Shown here: positions 8,311 to 18,616 of the stretch, piece by piece
How positions within the stretch are numbered: the first letter of the stretch is position 1
Layout: each line of letters begins with the position of its first letter
Origin: Pseudomonas sp. FP2309
Lineage (GTDB): Bacteria; Pseudomonadota; Gammaproteobacteria; Pseudomonadales; Pseudomonadaceae
Length of the DNA stretch: 64,000 nucleotides
Direction of reading: 5' to 3'
NCBI RefSeq assembly: GCF_030687575.1
Contig: NZ_CP117439.1
Location: forward strand, 2,967,501-3,031,500
Made by a program: the position numbers and the translations under genes
Notes under the pieces: model-generated
What the model saw: the letters and a program-made list of their open reading frames with translations, nothing else
What the model was told of the DNA's origin: nothing
Database searches by the model: none

Positions 8311-8709
8311 CCCATTACCCTGGCAAGAGAGCGCTTACTTTACCGGCACTTGGGCGGTATTGCAGAGAAGTTTGTTGAATAAATTCGCGGGCCTGCCGCG
8401 CCTGCGCAGGTTGAACCAAACGCCCTACAGACCGTTCTGATTGCGCTCTGCGCCGGCCTTGGTTGATTTGCTGAACCCTAGCTGTCTGCCTGTCAAATAA
8501 ACGAGTTTTTCATCCGCGTTTCATATCTGTACGACATTTTTACGCTTAATCTTAAACCCGGCAGTTCACGGTAAACCGCGCTTTAGCGAATAACCTATTG
8601 ATTACGCTTCACCTTTAGCGCCGCCTTTGTCGTTGCGCGCTACCTGTTCGTCCAACGATTGCTGCTGTTTCAACGCGCCAAGTTGCTCTAACCCCGAGGT
8701 CATGAATCT
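8311..8709. other. 399-bp divergent intergenic region, upstream of arnC
   Basis: This region carries the promoters for the secreted-protein gene (leftward) and the arn operon (rightward). I see no gene or arnB remnant in it. CTTAAT at 8545-8550 followed directly by CTTAAA at 8551-8556 resembles PmrA-type half-sites, but the 5-base spacing known for enterobacterial PmrA boxes is absent, so I do not call it a site. The GC content drops towards 8500-8620, as expected for a promoter. Just before arnC, GAGG (8696-8699) is followed by a three-codon open frame, ATG AAT CTT TGA (8702-8713), that overlaps the TTG start of arnC. Confidence 0.6.
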
Positions 8710-9741
8710 TTGAAACCCTACCCTATTCATTGCGTGTCGATCGTTATCCCGGTCTACAACGAACAAGAAAGCCTGCCTGAATTGCTGCGTCGTACGATGG
8801 CAGCTTGCAAGTCACTGGCCTACGAATACGAAATCATCCTGGTGGATGACGGTAGCCGCGACAACAGCGCGCAAATGCTGGAAGACGCCGCCTCACAAGA
8901 TGGCAGCAACGTGGTGGCGGTGATCCTCAACCGTAACTACGGCCAGCACGCAGCGATCATGGCCGGCTTCGAACAGTGCCGCGGCGACGTAGTGATTACC
9001 CTCGACGCCGACCTGCAAAACCCGCCGGAAGAAATCCCGCGCCTGGTCGAGCAAGCCGCCCTGGGCTACGACGTGGTGGCCACGGTACGCAACAACCGCC
9101 AGGACTCGGCGTTTCGCCGCTGGCCATCGCGCCTGATCAACCTGGCGGTGCAGCGCTCCACCGGGGTCGCCATGAGCGACTATGGCTGCATGCTGCGCGC
9201 CTACCGCCGCACCATCGTCGACGCCATGCTCGCCTGCCGCGAGCGCAGCACCTTTATTCCAATCCTGGCCAACGGTTTTGCGCGCCACACCACGGAAATC
9301 CTGGTGCACCACGCCGAACGCGAACACGGCGAATCGAAATACAGCGCCATGCGCCTGATCAGCCTGATGTTTGACCTGCTCACGTGCATGACCACCACGC
9401 CGCTGCGCCTGCTGTCGATCGTGGGCTTCAGCCTGGCCGCCCTCGGCATGCTGTTCGCCTTCGCGCTGATCATCCTACGCCTGGCGTTCGGCGCCGACTG
9501 GGCCGGCGACGGCTTGTTCGTGCTGTTCGCGGTGCTGTTCGTGTTCACCGGCGGCCAGTTCATCGGCATGGGCCTCTTGGGTGAATACCTGGGACGCATG
9601 TACAGCGATGTGCGCGCGCGCCCGCGCTTCTTTATCGAAAAAGTGCTGCGCAACACTCCGGCGGCACCGGCTCCCGTGGTCGTCGTTGACGGCCTTGCGT
9701 CCTCCCATACTTCCACTTCTGCCGATCAGGTTCAGTCATGA
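8710..9741 (+). CDS. arnC: Undecaprenyl-phosphate Ara4FN transferase
   Basis: A 343-residue family 2 glycosyltransferase. It moves 4-formamido-arabinose from UDP to undecaprenyl phosphate on the inner membrane. The sequence follows E. coli ArnC closely through the catalytic domain: [16 protein letters not shown] at the start, [16 protein letters not shown] as the DXD region, and [12 protein letters not shown]. Two C-terminal membrane helices lie at about 235-255 and 270-295. The start is a TTG at 8710; no ATG or GTG in frame gives the full N-terminus, and GAGG lies 10 bases upstream. In most pseudomonads arnB comes before this gene; here it does not. Overlaps arnA by ATGA. Confidence 0.95.
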   Translation: MKPYPIHCVSIVIPVYNEQESLPELLRRTMAACKSLAYEYEIILVDDGSRDNSAQMLEDAASQDGSNVVAVILNRNYGQHAAIMAGFEQCRGDVVITLDADLQNPPEEIPRLVEQAALGYDVVATVRNNRQDSAFRRWPSRLINLAVQRSTGVAMSDYGCMLRAYRRTIVDAMLACRERSTFIPILANGFARHTTEILVHHAEREHGESKYSAMRLISLMFDLLTCMTTTPLRLLSIVGFSLAALGMLFAFALIILRLAFGADWAGDGLFVLFAVLFVFTGGQFIGMGLLGEYLGRMYSDVRARPRFFIEKVLRNTPAAPAPVVVVDGLASSHTSTSADQVQS

Positions 9742-11729
9742 GTTCAAAAGCTGTTGTATTCGCGTACCACGATATTGGTTGTGCAGGCATCGAAGCGCTG
9801 CTCAATACCGGCTACGAAATTGCTGCCGTGTTCACCCATGCCGACGATCCGAAGGAAAACAACTTCTACGGCTCCGTCGCGCAACTGTGCGCCCGCAACG
9901 GGATCCCGGTGCATGCGCCCGAAGACGCCAACCACCCGCTGTGGATCGAGCGCATTGCCAAGCTGAACCCGGACTACCTCTTCTCGTTCTACTACCGCAA
10001 CCTGCTCAGCGAGCCGCTGTTGGCCACCGCCAGCAAGGGCGCGTTCAACCTGCACGGCTCGTTGCTGCCTAAATACCGTGGTCGCGCGCCGGCCAACTGG
10101 GTGCTGGTCAATGGCGAGACCGAAACCGGCGTGACCCTGCACCGCATGGTCAAGCGCGCCGACGCCGGCGCAATCCTCGCCCAGCAAACAGTCACCATCG
10201 AGCGCAGCGACACCGGCCTGACCCTGCACGCCAAGCTGCGTGACGCGGCCAGCAACCTGCTGCGCGATGCATTGCCGCAACTGGCCCAAGGCAAGCTTTC
10301 CGAAACCGCCCAGGACGAAAGCCAGGCCACCTACTTTGGCCGCCGCACCGCCGCCGATGGCAAGCTGGACTGGAAACAACCGGCCGAAACCCTGTTCAAC
10401 CTGGTCCGCGCCGTGACGCAACCCTACCCGGGTGCCTTCTGCGCCGTGGGTGAGCACAAGCTGATCGTGTGGCAGGCCGACGTGGTCAAGGGCAACGACG
10501 GCCTGGCGCCTGGCCGTGTGATCAGCGTCAACCCGTTGCGCATTGCCTGCGGCGAGGACTCCCTGGTGGTCCAGTTCGGCCAACGCAACGACAACGGCCT
10601 GTACCTGGCCGGCCCTTCGCTGGCCAATGAACTGGGCCTGGTGGACGGTTCGGTACTGCGCGGCGCCGAGTCCGGGCGCAAGCCACGTCGCACCCGCGTG
10701 CTGATTCTGGGGGTGAACGGCTTTATCGGTAACCACCTGTCAGAGCGTCTGCTGCGTGATGACCGTTACGAAGTGTATGGCCTGGATATCGGCTCCGACG
10801 CCATCGAGCGCCTGCGCAGCCACCCCAACTTCCATTACGTCGAAGGCGACATCAGCATCCACACCGAGTGGATCGAGTACCACATCAAGAAGTGCGACGT
10901 GGTTCTGCCGCTGGTGGCCATTGCCACGCCGATCGAATACACCCGCAACCCACTGCGTGTGTTCGAGCTGGACTTCGAAGAGAACCTCAAGCTGGTGCGC
11001 TACTGCGTCAAATACAACAAGCGCGTGATCTTCCCGTCGACGTCCGAAGTGTATGGCATGTGCCAGGACCAGTACTTCGACGAAGACACCTCCAACCTGG
11101 TGGTCGGCCCAGTCAACAAGCAGCGCTGGATCTACTCGGTCTCCAAGCAACTGCTGGACCGCGTGATCTGGGCCTACGGCGCCAAGGGCTTGAACTTCAC
11201 CCTGTTCCGTCCATTCAACTGGATGGGCCCGCGCCTCGACCGCCTGGACTCGGCGCGCATCGGCAGCTCCCGTGCGATCACTCAACTGATCCTCAACCTG
11301 GTGGAAGGCACGCCGATCCGCCTGTTCGACGGCGGCGAGCAAAAACGCTGCTTCACCGACATCGCTGACGGCATCGAAGCCCTGGCACGCATCATCGATA
11401 ACGACAACGATGCCTGCAACGGCCAGATCATCAACATCGGCAACCCGGAAAACGAAGCGAGCATCCGCCAACTGGGCGAAGAACTGCTGCGTCAGTTCGA
11501 AGCCCACCCGCTACGCGGCAACTTCCCGCCGTTCGCCGGTTTCCGCGACGTGGAAAGCAAGGCCTTCTACGGCACCGGGTACCAGGACGTGGCCCACCGC
11601 AAGCCAAGCATCGAAAACGCCAAGCGCCTGCTCAACTGGGAGCCGACCGTGGAAATGAGCGAGACCATCGGCAACACGCTGGACTTCTTCCTGCGCGAGG
11701 CCATGCTCGAAATCGCGGACAAGCACTGA
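9738..11729 (+). CDS. arnA: Bifunctional UDP-Ara4N formyltransferase / UDP-glucuronate decarboxylase
   Basis: A 663-residue two-domain enzyme, the normal ArnA length. Residues 1-305 are the 10-formyl-THF formyltransferase, with Asn104, His106 (FNLHGSLLP) and Asp142 at the catalytic positions. From about 317 an SDR-type domain with [13 protein letters not shown] and YSVSK oxidises and decarboxylates UDP-glucuronate to UDP-Ara4O. The intermediate aminotransferase step (ArnB) is not encoded in this window, although both ArnA reactions flank it. Starts inside the arnC stop (ATGA) and its TGA overlaps the arnD ATG. Confidence 0.97.
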   Translation: MSSKAVVFAYHDIGCAGIEALLNTGYEIAAVFTHADDPKENNFYGSVAQLCARNGIPVHAPEDANHPLWIERIAKLNPDYLFSFYYRNLLSEPLLATASKGAFNLHGSLLPKYRGRAPANWVLVNGETETGVTLHRMVKRADAGAILAQQTVTIERSDTGLTLHAKLRDAASNLLRDALPQLAQGKLSETAQDESQATYFGRRTAADGKLDWKQPAETLFNLVRAVTQPYPGAFCAVGEHKLIVWQADVVKGNDGLAPGRVISVNPLRIACGEDSLVVQFGQRNDNGLYLAGPSLANELGLVDGSVLRGAESGRKPRRTRVLILGVNGFIGNHLSERLLRDDRYEVYGLDIGSDAIERLRSHPNFHYVEGDISIHTEWIEYHIKKCDVVLPLVAIATPIEYTRNPLRVFELDFEENLKLVRYCVKYNKRVIFPSTSEVYGMCQDQYFDEDTSNLVVGPVNKQRWIYSVSKQLLDRVIWAYGAKGLNFTLFRPFNWMGPRLDRLDSARIGSSRAITQLILNLVEGTPIRLFDGGEQKRCFTDIADGIEALARIIDNDNDACNGQIINIGNPENEASIRQLGEELLRQFEAHPLRGNFPPFAGFRDVESKAFYGTGYQDVAHRKPSIENAKRLLNWEPTVEMSETIGNTLDFFLREAMLEIADKH

Positions 11730-12613
11730 TGAAGGCAGGCTTGCGCATCGACGTCGACACCTACCGCGGCACCCGTGAAGGTGTGCCGCGGCTGCTTGAG
11801 ACCCTGGATGAAGCTGGGGTCAAAGCGACGTTTTTCTTCAGCGTCGGCCCGGACAACATGGGGCGCCACTTGTGGCGCCTGATCCGCCCGCAGTTCCTGT
11901 GGAAGATGCTGCGTTCCAACGCGGCCGGCCTGTATGGCTGGGACATCCTGCTGGCCGGCACCGCCTGGCCAGGTAAACCGATCGGCCGCGACCTGGGGCA
12001 TCTGATGCGCCAGGCCAAGGCTGCCGGGCACGAAGTCGGCCTGCACGCGTGGGACCACCACGGTTGGCAGGCCAACACCGGACGTTGGAGCGACGCACAA
12101 CTGATCGAGCAGATCCGACGTGGCGTGGACACCCTCAGCGACATCCTGGGTGACCACGTCGACTGCTCGGCGGCCGCCGGTTGGCGCGCCGATGAGCGCG
12201 TGGTGCAAGCCAAGCAAGGTTTCAACTTTCGCTACAACAGCGATTGCCGGGGTACCAGCCTGTTTCGGCCGACATTGGCCGATGGCAGCGCCGGTACGCC
12301 ACAAATTCCGGTGGACCTGCCGACCTTCGACGAAGTCGTTGGGCCGGTGGTGGCTGCCAAAGACTTCAACGGCTTCATTCTTGACCGATTCAGCGAATCG
12401 AAGCTCAACGTCTACACCATCCACGCAGAAGTCGAAGGGATTCTGATGGCCAATGACTTTCGCCAGTTGCTCGCCCAGGCAGGGCAGCGCGGCATCCACT
12501 TCCACCCCCTGGTCGACTTGCTGCCCACCGATCTCTCCACCCTGCCCCAGCAACAGCTGGTACGCGGCGCCCTCAGCGGCCGCGAAGGCTGGCTCGGCGT
12601 ACAGCAAGCATGA
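11729..12613 (+). CDS. arnD: 4-deoxy-4-formamido-L-arabinose-phosphoundecaprenol deformylase
   Basis: A 294-residue NodB-type polysaccharide deacetylase. RIDVDTYRG near the N-terminus supplies the metal-binding Asp pair and [10 protein letters not shown] the histidines, as in ArnD of enteric bacteria. It removes the formyl group from undecaprenyl-phosphate-Ara4FN on the cytoplasmic face of the inner membrane, which makes the transfer irreversible. The ATG overlaps the arnA stop (TGATG) and the stop overlaps the arnT ATG by four bases, so it should be translationally coupled to both. Confidence 0.96.
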   Translation: MKAGLRIDVDTYRGTREGVPRLLETLDEAGVKATFFFSVGPDNMGRHLWRLIRPQFLWKMLRSNAAGLYGWDILLAGTAWPGKPIGRDLGHLMRQAKAAGHEVGLHAWDHHGWQANTGRWSDAQLIEQIRRGVDTLSDILGDHVDCSAAAGWRADERVVQAKQGFNFRYNSDCRGTSLFRPTLADGSAGTPQIPVDLPTFDEVVGPVVAAKDFNGFILDRFSESKLNVYTIHAEVEGILMANDFRQLLAQAGQRGIHFHPLVDLLPTDLSTLPQQQLVRGALSGREGWLGVQQA

Positions 12614-14265
12614 GCCGGCGTTGGGCGTTGCCCCTGCTTCTGTTGGCGTTTGGCCTGTTCTACCTGGTGCCACTGGCCACCCACGGCCTGTGGATCCCGG
12701 ACGAAACCCGCTACGCGCAAATCAGCCAGGAAATGCTGCTGACCGGCAAATGGGCGTCGCCGCACTTTATGGGCATTCGCTACTTTGAGAAGCCGGCCGC
12801 CGGTTACTGGATGATCGCGCTGGGCCAGGCGATCTTCGGCCAAAACCTGTTTGGCGTGCGCTTCGCCTCCGCCCTGAGTACCGGCTTGAGCATCTTGCTG
12901 GTGTATCTGGTATCGCGCCGGTTGTGGAATGACCCGCAAAAAAGCCTGATCAGCACCGTGCTGTACATGAGCTTTGTCAGTGTCGCGGCGCTGGGCGGGT
13001 ACGCCAACCTTGACCCGCAGTTCACCTTTTGGGTCAACCTGACCGGCGTGGCCTTGTGGTTTTGCTTTGACTGCGCCACGCGCAACGGCCGTCTGGGCGC
13101 CTGGGCGTTGCTGGGGTTTGCCTGCGGCATGGGCTTTATGACCAAGGGCTTTCTCGCGTGGCTGCTGCCCGTGCTGATCGCCCTGCCCTATGCGATCTGG
13201 CAGAAGCGCTTTGTCGAGTTACTGGCGTATGGCGTGGTTGCCGTGGTGGTGGCGGTTGTCGTCAGCTTGCCCTGGGCGCTGGCCGTACACCTGCAGGAGC
13301 CGGACTATTGGAACTTCTTCTTCTGGCACGAGCATATCCAGCGCTTTGCCGGTGACGATGCCCAGCATGCAGAGCCCTTCTGGTATTACTTGCCGTTGCT
13401 GGTGGCGTTCTCGCTGCCGTGGATGGCGCTGCTGCCGTCTACCCTCAAACAGGCCTGGCTGGACAAGCGCAGTGCCAAGGTCGGCTTCGTCTTGCTGTGG
13501 CTGCTGATGCCCCTGGCCTTTTTCAGCCTGGCCAAAGGCAAACTGCCGTCCTACATCATGCCGTGCCTGTTGCCCCTGGCGTTGCTGATGGGCTCCACCC
13601 TCGCCGACAAGCTGGCCGCCGGCCGTGGTCGTGTCCTGCGTATCAACGGTGGGTTGAACCTGGCGATCGGTGTGCTGGCCCTGCTGGCGTTGACCTGGTT
13701 TCAACTCAAAAAGCCGGTCTACGTGCAGGGCCAGGAAACCCTGAGCCTGGTGCTGGTGTTCGCGTTCCTGTTCGGCTGGATCATCGCCAACCTGCTGCAA
13801 GCCGCACGGCCGTTGCACCTGTGGGCCGCGCCGGCGCTCGGCAGCTGGCTGATGGTCGCCCTGCTGCCAGCCGCGCTGCCGCACTCGGTGGTCTACAACA
13901 AGACCCCGGATCAATTCATCATCGACCATCTGCAGGAACTGCAACCGACCAGCGCATTGCTCAGCAATGACCTTGGCGCAGCGTCGGCCCTGTCCTGGCG
14001 CCTGCAACGCCCGGACGTGACCCTTTACAACACGATCGGCGAAGTCAAATACGGCCTCGCCTACCCGGATGCCGGTCACCACAAGGTGGACACCACCCAG
14101 GTACAGCAGTGGATGAGCGAGGCGCGCAAGAGAGGCCCGGTTGGCGTGGTGATGCGGGTCAAAGGTGACGACGAAATCGCCGAAGTGGCGTTGCTGCCTA
14201 CTGACGGGCAGCGCTACGCGCAAGGCAACATCATGATTCTGATCTTCCCGCAGGTCTCACCATGA
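12610..14265 (+). CDS. arnT: Undecaprenyl-phosphate-Ara4N:lipid A transferase
   Basis: A 551-residue GT-C membrane glycosyltransferase. After the first helix comes [15 protein letters not shown], the ArnT acidic motif in the first periplasmic loop, then [10 protein letters not shown]. About twelve hydrophobic segments and a C-terminal periplasmic domain follow. ArnT adds L-Ara4N to lipid A phosphates on the periplasmic side, lowering negative charge and giving resistance to polymyxin and cationic peptides. Overlaps arnD and arnE by ATGA. Confidence 0.97.
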   Translation: MSRRWALPLLLLAFGLFYLVPLATHGLWIPDETRYAQISQEMLLTGKWASPHFMGIRYFEKPAAGYWMIALGQAIFGQNLFGVRFASALSTGLSILLVYLVSRRLWNDPQKSLISTVLYMSFVSVAALGGYANLDPQFTFWVNLTGVALWFCFDCATRNGRLGAWALLGFACGMGFMTKGFLAWLLPVLIALPYAIWQKRFVELLAYGVVAVVVAVVVSLPWALAVHLQEPDYWNFFFWHEHIQRFAGDDAQHAEPFWYYLPLLVAFSLPWMALLPSTLKQAWLDKRSAKVGFVLLWLLMPLAFFSLAKGKLPSYIMPCLLPLALLMGSTLADKLAAGRGRVLRINGGLNLAIGVLALLALTWFQLKKPVYVQGQETLSLVLVFAFLFGWIIANLLQAARPLHLWAAPALGSWLMVALLPAALPHSVVYNKTPDQFIIDHLQELQPTSALLSNDLGAASALSWRLQRPDVTLYNTIGEVKYGLAYPDAGHHKVDTTQVQQWMSEARKRGPVGVVMRVKGDDEIAEVALLPTDGQRYAQGNIMILIFPQVSP

Positions 14266-14609
14266 TCACCCTGCTGCTGTTACTGAGCGCGTGCCTGTTG
14301 ACCTGCATGGGCCAGGTCTCCCAGAAGTTCGCCGTGGAAAGCTGGCGTGACCTGCCCGACGGCTGGGCGCTGAAACTGCGCTCGCCGTGGCTGTGGGCCG
14401 CCTTGATCTGCCTGGGCCTGGGCTTGCTGGTATGGCTGCTGGTGTTACAGCGCCTGGAAGTGGGCATCGCCTACCCCATGCTCAGCCTGAACTTCGTGTT
14501 GGTCACCTTGGTGGCGCGGTTTGTCTTCCATGAGTCCATCGACCGTCGTCACTGGCTCGGCGTATTGCTGGTCATCGCCGGTGTCGTGCTGCTGGGACGC
14601 CAGGTATGA
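14262..14609 (+). CDS. arnE: Undecaprenyl-phosphate-Ara4N flippase subunit ArnE
   Basis: A 115-residue membrane protein with four predicted helices, of the small-multidrug-resistance/EamA-like fold. [18 protein letters not shown] is close to the conserved ArnE core. With ArnF it flips undecaprenyl-phosphate-Ara4N to the periplasmic face for ArnT. It overlaps arnT upstream and arnF downstream by four bases each, as expected for subunits made together. Confidence 0.95.
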   Translation: MITLLLLLSACLLTCMGQVSQKFAVESWRDLPDGWALKLRSPWLWAALICLGLGLLVWLLVLQRLEVGIAYPMLSLNFVLVTLVARFVFHESIDRRHWLGVLLVIAGVVLLGRQV

Positions 14610-15007
14610 GCCGGGTTCAAGGCTTTGCGCTGGCCTTAAGCAGCGTTGGCTTGGTCAGTGCCGCCCAGTTGGGCATGCGCTGGAGCATGACGCGCTTGCC
14701 GCTGCCCCATGAATGGCTCAGCGCTCAGGTTGATTCTGGCGCCCTTGGCGTAGTGCTGCTGGCGATCTTCGCCTACGCCCTGTCGATGCTCTGCTGGCTC
14801 GGCGCGCTCAGGCACCTGCCCCTGGGGCGTGCCTATTCGCTGCTGAGCATCAGTTACGCCTTGGTGTACCTGCTGGCCGCCAGCCTGCCAGTGTTCAACG
14901 AACATTTTTCACTTTCTAAGAGCCTCGGGGTGGCGCTTGTCATCCTCGGCGTGCTGATCATCAACTCTCGTCGTGCTAGTGCCACAAGTCCCAGGAATGC
15001 CCCATGA
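14606..15007 (+). CDS. arnF: Undecaprenyl-phosphate-Ara4N flippase subunit ArnF
   Basis: A 133-residue partner of ArnE with four hydrophobic helices and the motif [19 protein letters not shown], characteristic of ArnF. The C-terminus ends in a short polar tail. Its stop overlaps the start of ugd by four bases, tying the flippase to precursor supply. Confidence 0.94.
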   Translation: MSRVQGFALALSSVGLVSAAQLGMRWSMTRLPLPHEWLSAQVDSGALGVVLLAIFAYALSMLCWLGALRHLPLGRAYSLLSISYALVYLLAASLPVFNEHFSLSKSLGVALVILGVLIINSRRASATSPRNAP

Positions 15008-16383
15008 AAATCAGTGTATTTGGTAGTGGTTACGTCGGCCTGGTGCAGGCCACCGTTTTGGCAGAAGTCGGTCACGATGTCATCTGCATGGACGTCGATC
15101 AGAACAAGGTCAAGCTGCTGCAGCAAGGCCATGTGAGTATCTTCGAGCCAGGGCTGGCCGCCATGGTCAAGGAAAACCTGGAAAGCGGGCGTCTGCATTT
15201 CACCTTTGATGAAAAGCTCGCCGTCGAGCACGGTGAGGTGCTGTTTATCGCCGTGGGCACGCCTTCGGACGAGGACGGCTCGGCCGACCTGAAATACGTG
15301 CTGTCCGTCGGCGACGCCGTGGCGCGCCACCGCATCGACCCGGTGATCCTGGTGGAGAAATCCACCGTGCCCGTCGGCACCGGCGATACCCTGCGGGCAC
15401 ATATCGAAAAAGCCCTGCGCGTGGCCGGCCGTCACCTGGAATTCGATATCGTCTCCAACCCGGAATTTCTCAAGGAAGGCTCGGCCGTTGCCGACTGTCG
15501 CCGTCCGGACCGCATCATCATCGGCTGCGAGCGCGAAGAAGTGCGCGAGGTGATGCGCGACCTCTATGCGCCTTTCAACCGCAACCATGACCGCATCATC
15601 TTCATGGACCTGCGCAGCGCCGAACTCACCAAGTATGCCGCCAACTGCATGCTGGCCACCAAGATCAGCTTTATCAACCAGATCGCTGAACTGGCCGAAC
15701 ACCTGGGCGCCGACATCGAAGCCGTGCGCCTGGGCATCGGTGCCGATTCGCGCATCGGTTACCACTTTATCTACCCCGGTTGCGGCTACGGCGGCTCGTG
15801 CTTTCCCAAGGACATGCGCGCCTTGATCCACAGCGCCAAGCAGGCCAACTGCTCCAGCGATCTGCTCGAAGCCGTGGAAGCGATCAACCAGCGCCAGAAG
15901 AGCAAGTTGTTCGAGCGCATCAACGCGTTCTTCAAGGGCAACCTGCGAGGCAAGACTTTCGCCCTGTGGGGCCTGGCGTTCAAGCCCAATACCGACGACA
16001 TGCGCGACGCCCCCAGCCGCGTGCTGATGGAAGCTCTGTGGGCCGCCGGCGCTACGGTGCGCGCATTCGACCCGGAAGCCATGCAGGAAACCCAGCGCCT
16101 TTACGCCGAGGAAGCACGCCTGATGCTGATGGGCACCCCGGAGTCCACGTTGAATGGCGCTGACGCACTGATCGTCTGCACCGAATGGCAGCAATTCAAA
16201 GCGCCGGACTTCGACCTGATTCACCAGCGCCTTAAAACCCCGGTGATCTTCGATGGCCGCAACCTGTACGACGGCGAGCGCCTGGCGCGCAAAGGCTTCC
16301 AGTATTTCCCGATGGGCCGTGGCGATTCGTGCCAGTTGCCGATCCCGCAGCAACAGTGGTTGCCGCAGGTCGTGGAAGCCTGA
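15004..16383 (+). CDS. ugd: UDP-glucose 6-dehydrogenase
   Basis: A 459-residue NAD-dependent enzyme that oxidises UDP-glucose twice to UDP-glucuronate, the substrate of ArnA. The N-terminal Rossmann motif is [13 protein letters not shown], the catalytic thiol is Cys266 in [10 protein letters not shown], and the C-terminal UDP-binding domain contains [19 protein letters not shown]. The length is normal for bacterial Ugd. Its place at the end of the arn cluster makes the pathway self-sufficient for UDP-glucuronate. Confidence 0.96.
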   Translation: MKISVFGSGYVGLVQATVLAEVGHDVICMDVDQNKVKLLQQGHVSIFEPGLAAMVKENLESGRLHFTFDEKLAVEHGEVLFIAVGTPSDEDGSADLKYVLSVGDAVARHRIDPVILVEKSTVPVGTGDTLRAHIEKALRVAGRHLEFDIVSNPEFLKEGSAVADCRRPDRIIIGCEREEVREVMRDLYAPFNRNHDRIIFMDLRSAELTKYAANCMLATKISFINQIAELAEHLGADIEAVRLGIGADSRIGYHFIYPGCGYGGSCFPKDMRALIHSAKQANCSSDLLEAVEAINQRQKSKLFERINAFFKGNLRGKTFALWGLAFKPNTDDMRDAPSRVLMEALWAAGATVRAFDPEAMQETQRLYAEEARLMLMGTPESTLNGADALIVCTEWQQFKAPDFDLIHQRLKTPVIFDGRNLYDGERLARKGFQYFPMGRGDSCQLPIPQQQWLPQVVEA

Positions 16384-16386
16384 TAC

Positions 16387-18003
16387 GTGAACAAGGTCCA
16401 CACGCCCCTGCCTAGCGCCACGATCCGCCAGCAATCCCTTGCCCTGGGATTGCTGGCTTTGTTGCTGTTCATTGCCGGCAACTGGCACCAGGCGATTATC
16501 GGTTTCGACTCGCGCTTCGTGGTGTTTGCACAGGAGATGCTGCGCCATGGGCCGAGCTTTTTCCCCACCACCTATGGCCAGCCCTATGCCGATTACCTGG
16601 CCACCTCGACGCTGCTGACCTGGCTGCTCTCGATGCCGCTGGACCAGGTCACCAGCCTGACGGCCTGGCTGCCGACGGCGATAGCTTCAGCCACTATCGT
16701 CATCCTTGTGTATCGCCTGACAGCGCCCTACTCCCAGCGCTGGGGCGTGTTGAGCATTGCCACGCTGTTGCTGAGCAGCACTTTTATCAGCGAAACCCGT
16801 GCGGTGTCCCTGGACCAGATGCTCGCTGCCATCACCCTGGCGGTGTTCTACCTGGGTTACGCCCATGATCACTTTGGCGCGGACAAGCGCCTGCACTGGG
16901 TGTACCTGCTGCTGATCGCAGGGTTTGCGATTCGTGGGCCGATCGGCCTGGTTGTGCCGACCGGCGTACTGTGCAGTTATTACCTGATCAATCGCCAGTG
17001 GCGCCCGTTATTGAGCTTCGGTCTGCTGGCCCTGGCGTTGTTGATCGCCAGTGTCGGCCTGTTGCTGCTGATGGCCAAGCTCAGTGGCGGCGAGAGCTTC
17101 ATGCAGGACGTGATCCGCATGCAGTTCCTCGGCCGCATGGACGGCAGCGAAGGCTCCAGTGGCGTGCTGTACTACTTCACCAGCTCGCTGGGCAATTACG
17201 CACTCGCCTACCCCATCGCCCTGATGGTGCTGTTGGCTATCGCCCTGGGTGGGCGGCGCACGCCGGACCCGGCCTTGCAACTGGTGCTGTATTGCGCCGC
17301 GGCTGGCGTACTGGTGATGCTCGGCCTGTCGATCCCCCAGGCAAAAAAAGCGCGCTATGTGCTGCCGATGCTGCCCATGGCAGCGATCATTGCGGCATAC
17401 CCCTTCCAGGTGGTTCAGGGGCGAATGTTTGCCTGGCTGCGGGGTTTGATGCTGGGCCTGTGGGCGTTGCTGCCGGTCTTGCTGATCGCCGCGCTGTTGC
17501 TCGCCCGCCCCCGCTACCCCGAGCAGTTAAACCAGTTGGGCCTGGTGTTTGGTGTACTTGGACTGCTGCAGGGCCTGGTACTGCTGGCGTTGTTCATGCC
17601 TCGGTGGCGCTCGGTTGGTCCCGCATTAGCAGCGGTGCTGGCGGTGTGGGTCACCTATATCCTGGTGGTCGAACCGCTGGAGCGCAGCCTCTACGACACT
17701 CGTACCTTTACGCTGCGCGTTCACGAGGAGGTCATGCAGCAGCGGGCGCCGGTGGTTTTGCACGGGCTGGGTAAAGACGCCAAGGCCATCAAGTACATGG
17801 TCAACCTCGACTGCGACCACGTGCCCTTGTTCACCCAACAGGCCTCCGACCTGACGCCGCTGCAGGGCCCCGCCTGGCTGGTGATGAGCCAGGCGGACTT
17901 CGAGGCATTGAAGGACCCGCGTTTTGCCTCGATTAAGCCGACCCTGACGGGCGAATTCGACAAAAACCCCTACGTACTGCTGCACCTGGTTAAAAGTCCA
18001 TAA
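16387..18003 (+). CDS. ArnT-like GT-C membrane glycosyltransferase, extra gene of the arn operon
   Basis: A 538-residue polytopic protein starting at a GTG three bases after ugd, with GTGGAAG upstream. The first periplasmic loop reads FDSRFVVFAQEML, which lines up with the ArnT acidic motif ([12 protein letters not shown]), then YGQPYADYLATSTLL. About twelve hydrophobic helices and a C-terminal soluble domain match ArnT layout, but overall similarity to the ArnT encoded 2 kb upstream looks low. It probably transfers a sugar from a polyprenyl phosphate carrier to an envelope acceptor. Whether it uses Ara4N is unknown; position suggests a related job. Confidence 0.85.
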   Translation: MNKVHTPLPSATIRQQSLALGLLALLLFIAGNWHQAIIGFDSRFVVFAQEMLRHGPSFFPTTYGQPYADYLATSTLLTWLLSMPLDQVTSLTAWLPTAIASATIVILVYRLTAPYSQRWGVLSIATLLLSSTFISETRAVSLDQMLAAITLAVFYLGYAHDHFGADKRLHWVYLLLIAGFAIRGPIGLVVPTGVLCSYYLINRQWRPLLSFGLLALALLIASVGLLLLMAKLSGGESFMQDVIRMQFLGRMDGSEGSSGVLYYFTSSLGNYALAYPIALMVLLAIALGGRRTPDPALQLVLYCAAAGVLVMLGLSIPQAKKARYVLPMLPMAAIIAAYPFQVVQGRMFAWLRGLMLGLWALLPVLLIAALLLARPRYPEQLNQLGLVFGVLGLLQGLVLLALFMPRWRSVGPALAAVLAVWVTYILVVEPLERSLYDTRTFTLRVHEEVMQQRAPVVLHGLGKDAKAIKYMVNLDCDHVPLFTQQASDLTPLQGPAWLVMSQADFEALKDPRFASIKPTLTGEFDKNPYVLLHLVKSP

Positions 18004-18006
18004 CCT

Positions 18007-18046
18007 GGAGTTCTGGGTACCGAAAACTCCTACGCAGCTATGCGTA
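18007..18046 (+). other. Two adjacent hairpins after the arn operon
   Basis: GGAGTT (18007-18012) pairs with AACTCC (18025-18030), and immediately after, TACGCA (18031-18036) pairs with TGCGTA (18041-18046). There is no U-run, so this is not a clear intrinsic terminator. It may protect the operon's 3' end. Confidence 0.4.
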
Positions 18047-18200
18047 AGGGCTGATGTCATTTCACTTTTCCGTGCGCGAAGCCCGACTGTAAACTCGATG
18101 GCCGGTGTGGTAAGCAATTACCGCCACGGGCCATGGATAACAACAAGGACGCTACGAACCGCAGCGACCACTGCGGCTCACTTCGCGAGAGGACAATGCC

Positions 18201-18467
18201 GTGCCAAAAGATGTTTCGCCTGATACTGAAAATCCCCAGGGCCACGATGAAGTGCACATAGGCTATCTCGCGATTCCACCGCTGGATCGCCTGATGACGC
18301 TACGCAATGCGCTGGTTGCGCTCAAAGGGCCGTTGGCCAGCGAACCCGGGGTGCAGGAAAACCTGCGCCGGCATGTGTTCAACCAGGAAACCGAGAACCG
18401 TGTGCTGGGCAAACGCGACGCACCTATGCCCTGCGCGCTGTGTTCACTTTCATTTGACACCCTTTAA
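18201..18467 (+). CDS. Small conserved-looking hypothetical protein
   Basis: An 88-residue frame starting at GTG with GAGAGGA 7-8 bases upstream. The product is soluble, with no signal or membrane segment, and ends in a region with a CALC pair that could bind metal. I do not recognise a family. A 22-codon ATG frame (18196) overlaps the start in another frame but is too close to the ribosome site. The assignment rests on the ribosome site and reasonable codon use only; it could be non-coding leader sequence of the next gene. Confidence 0.45.
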   Translation: MPKDVSPDTENPQGHDEVHIGYLAIPPLDRLMTLRNALVALKGPLASEPGVQENLRRHVFNQETENRVLGKRDAPMPCALCSLSFDTL

Positions 18468-18540
18468 ATTCAGTTTTTTTGCATTTAATCCGCATTAATA
18501 TGCATTGGCGCAGCTTTATCCGCCACGGCACACTGCGCGA

Positions 18541-18605
18541 GTTCCTCCCCCAAATGCAGGAACCTTCACAAGGCTTTTCCGGGTAACCAGACAAGCCTTT
18601 TTTTT
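18541..18605 (+). promoter_or_regulatory. Tandem hairpin leader with terminator-like end before the HPP gene
   Basis: GTTCCT (18541-18546) pairs with AGGAAC (18558-18563). Next, AAGGCTT (18570-18576) pairs with AAGCCTT (18593-18599), followed directly by a U-run to 18605, which looks like an intrinsic terminator 11 bases before the HPP gene ATG. The loop of this second hairpin contains CGGGTAACCAG (18580-18590), exactly complementary to CTGGTTACCCG (18643-18653) in the first codons of that gene. This allows an alternative fold that would compete with the terminator. It could also be the end of a small RNA. Confidence 0.5.
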
Positions 18606-18616
18606 GCCTGCCGTTT

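Noticed and set aside
8545-8556. CTTAATCTTAAA as a PmrA box before arnC
   Set aside because: The two half-sites touch directly and lack the 5-base spacing expected; too weak to call.
8600-8690. Possible arnB tail upstream of arnC
   Set aside because: The short open frame ending in TAA here shows no similarity to the ArnB C-terminus.
14854-16548. Minus-strand frame of 564 codons
   Set aside because: Antisense to ugd, which is certain by motif and operon position.
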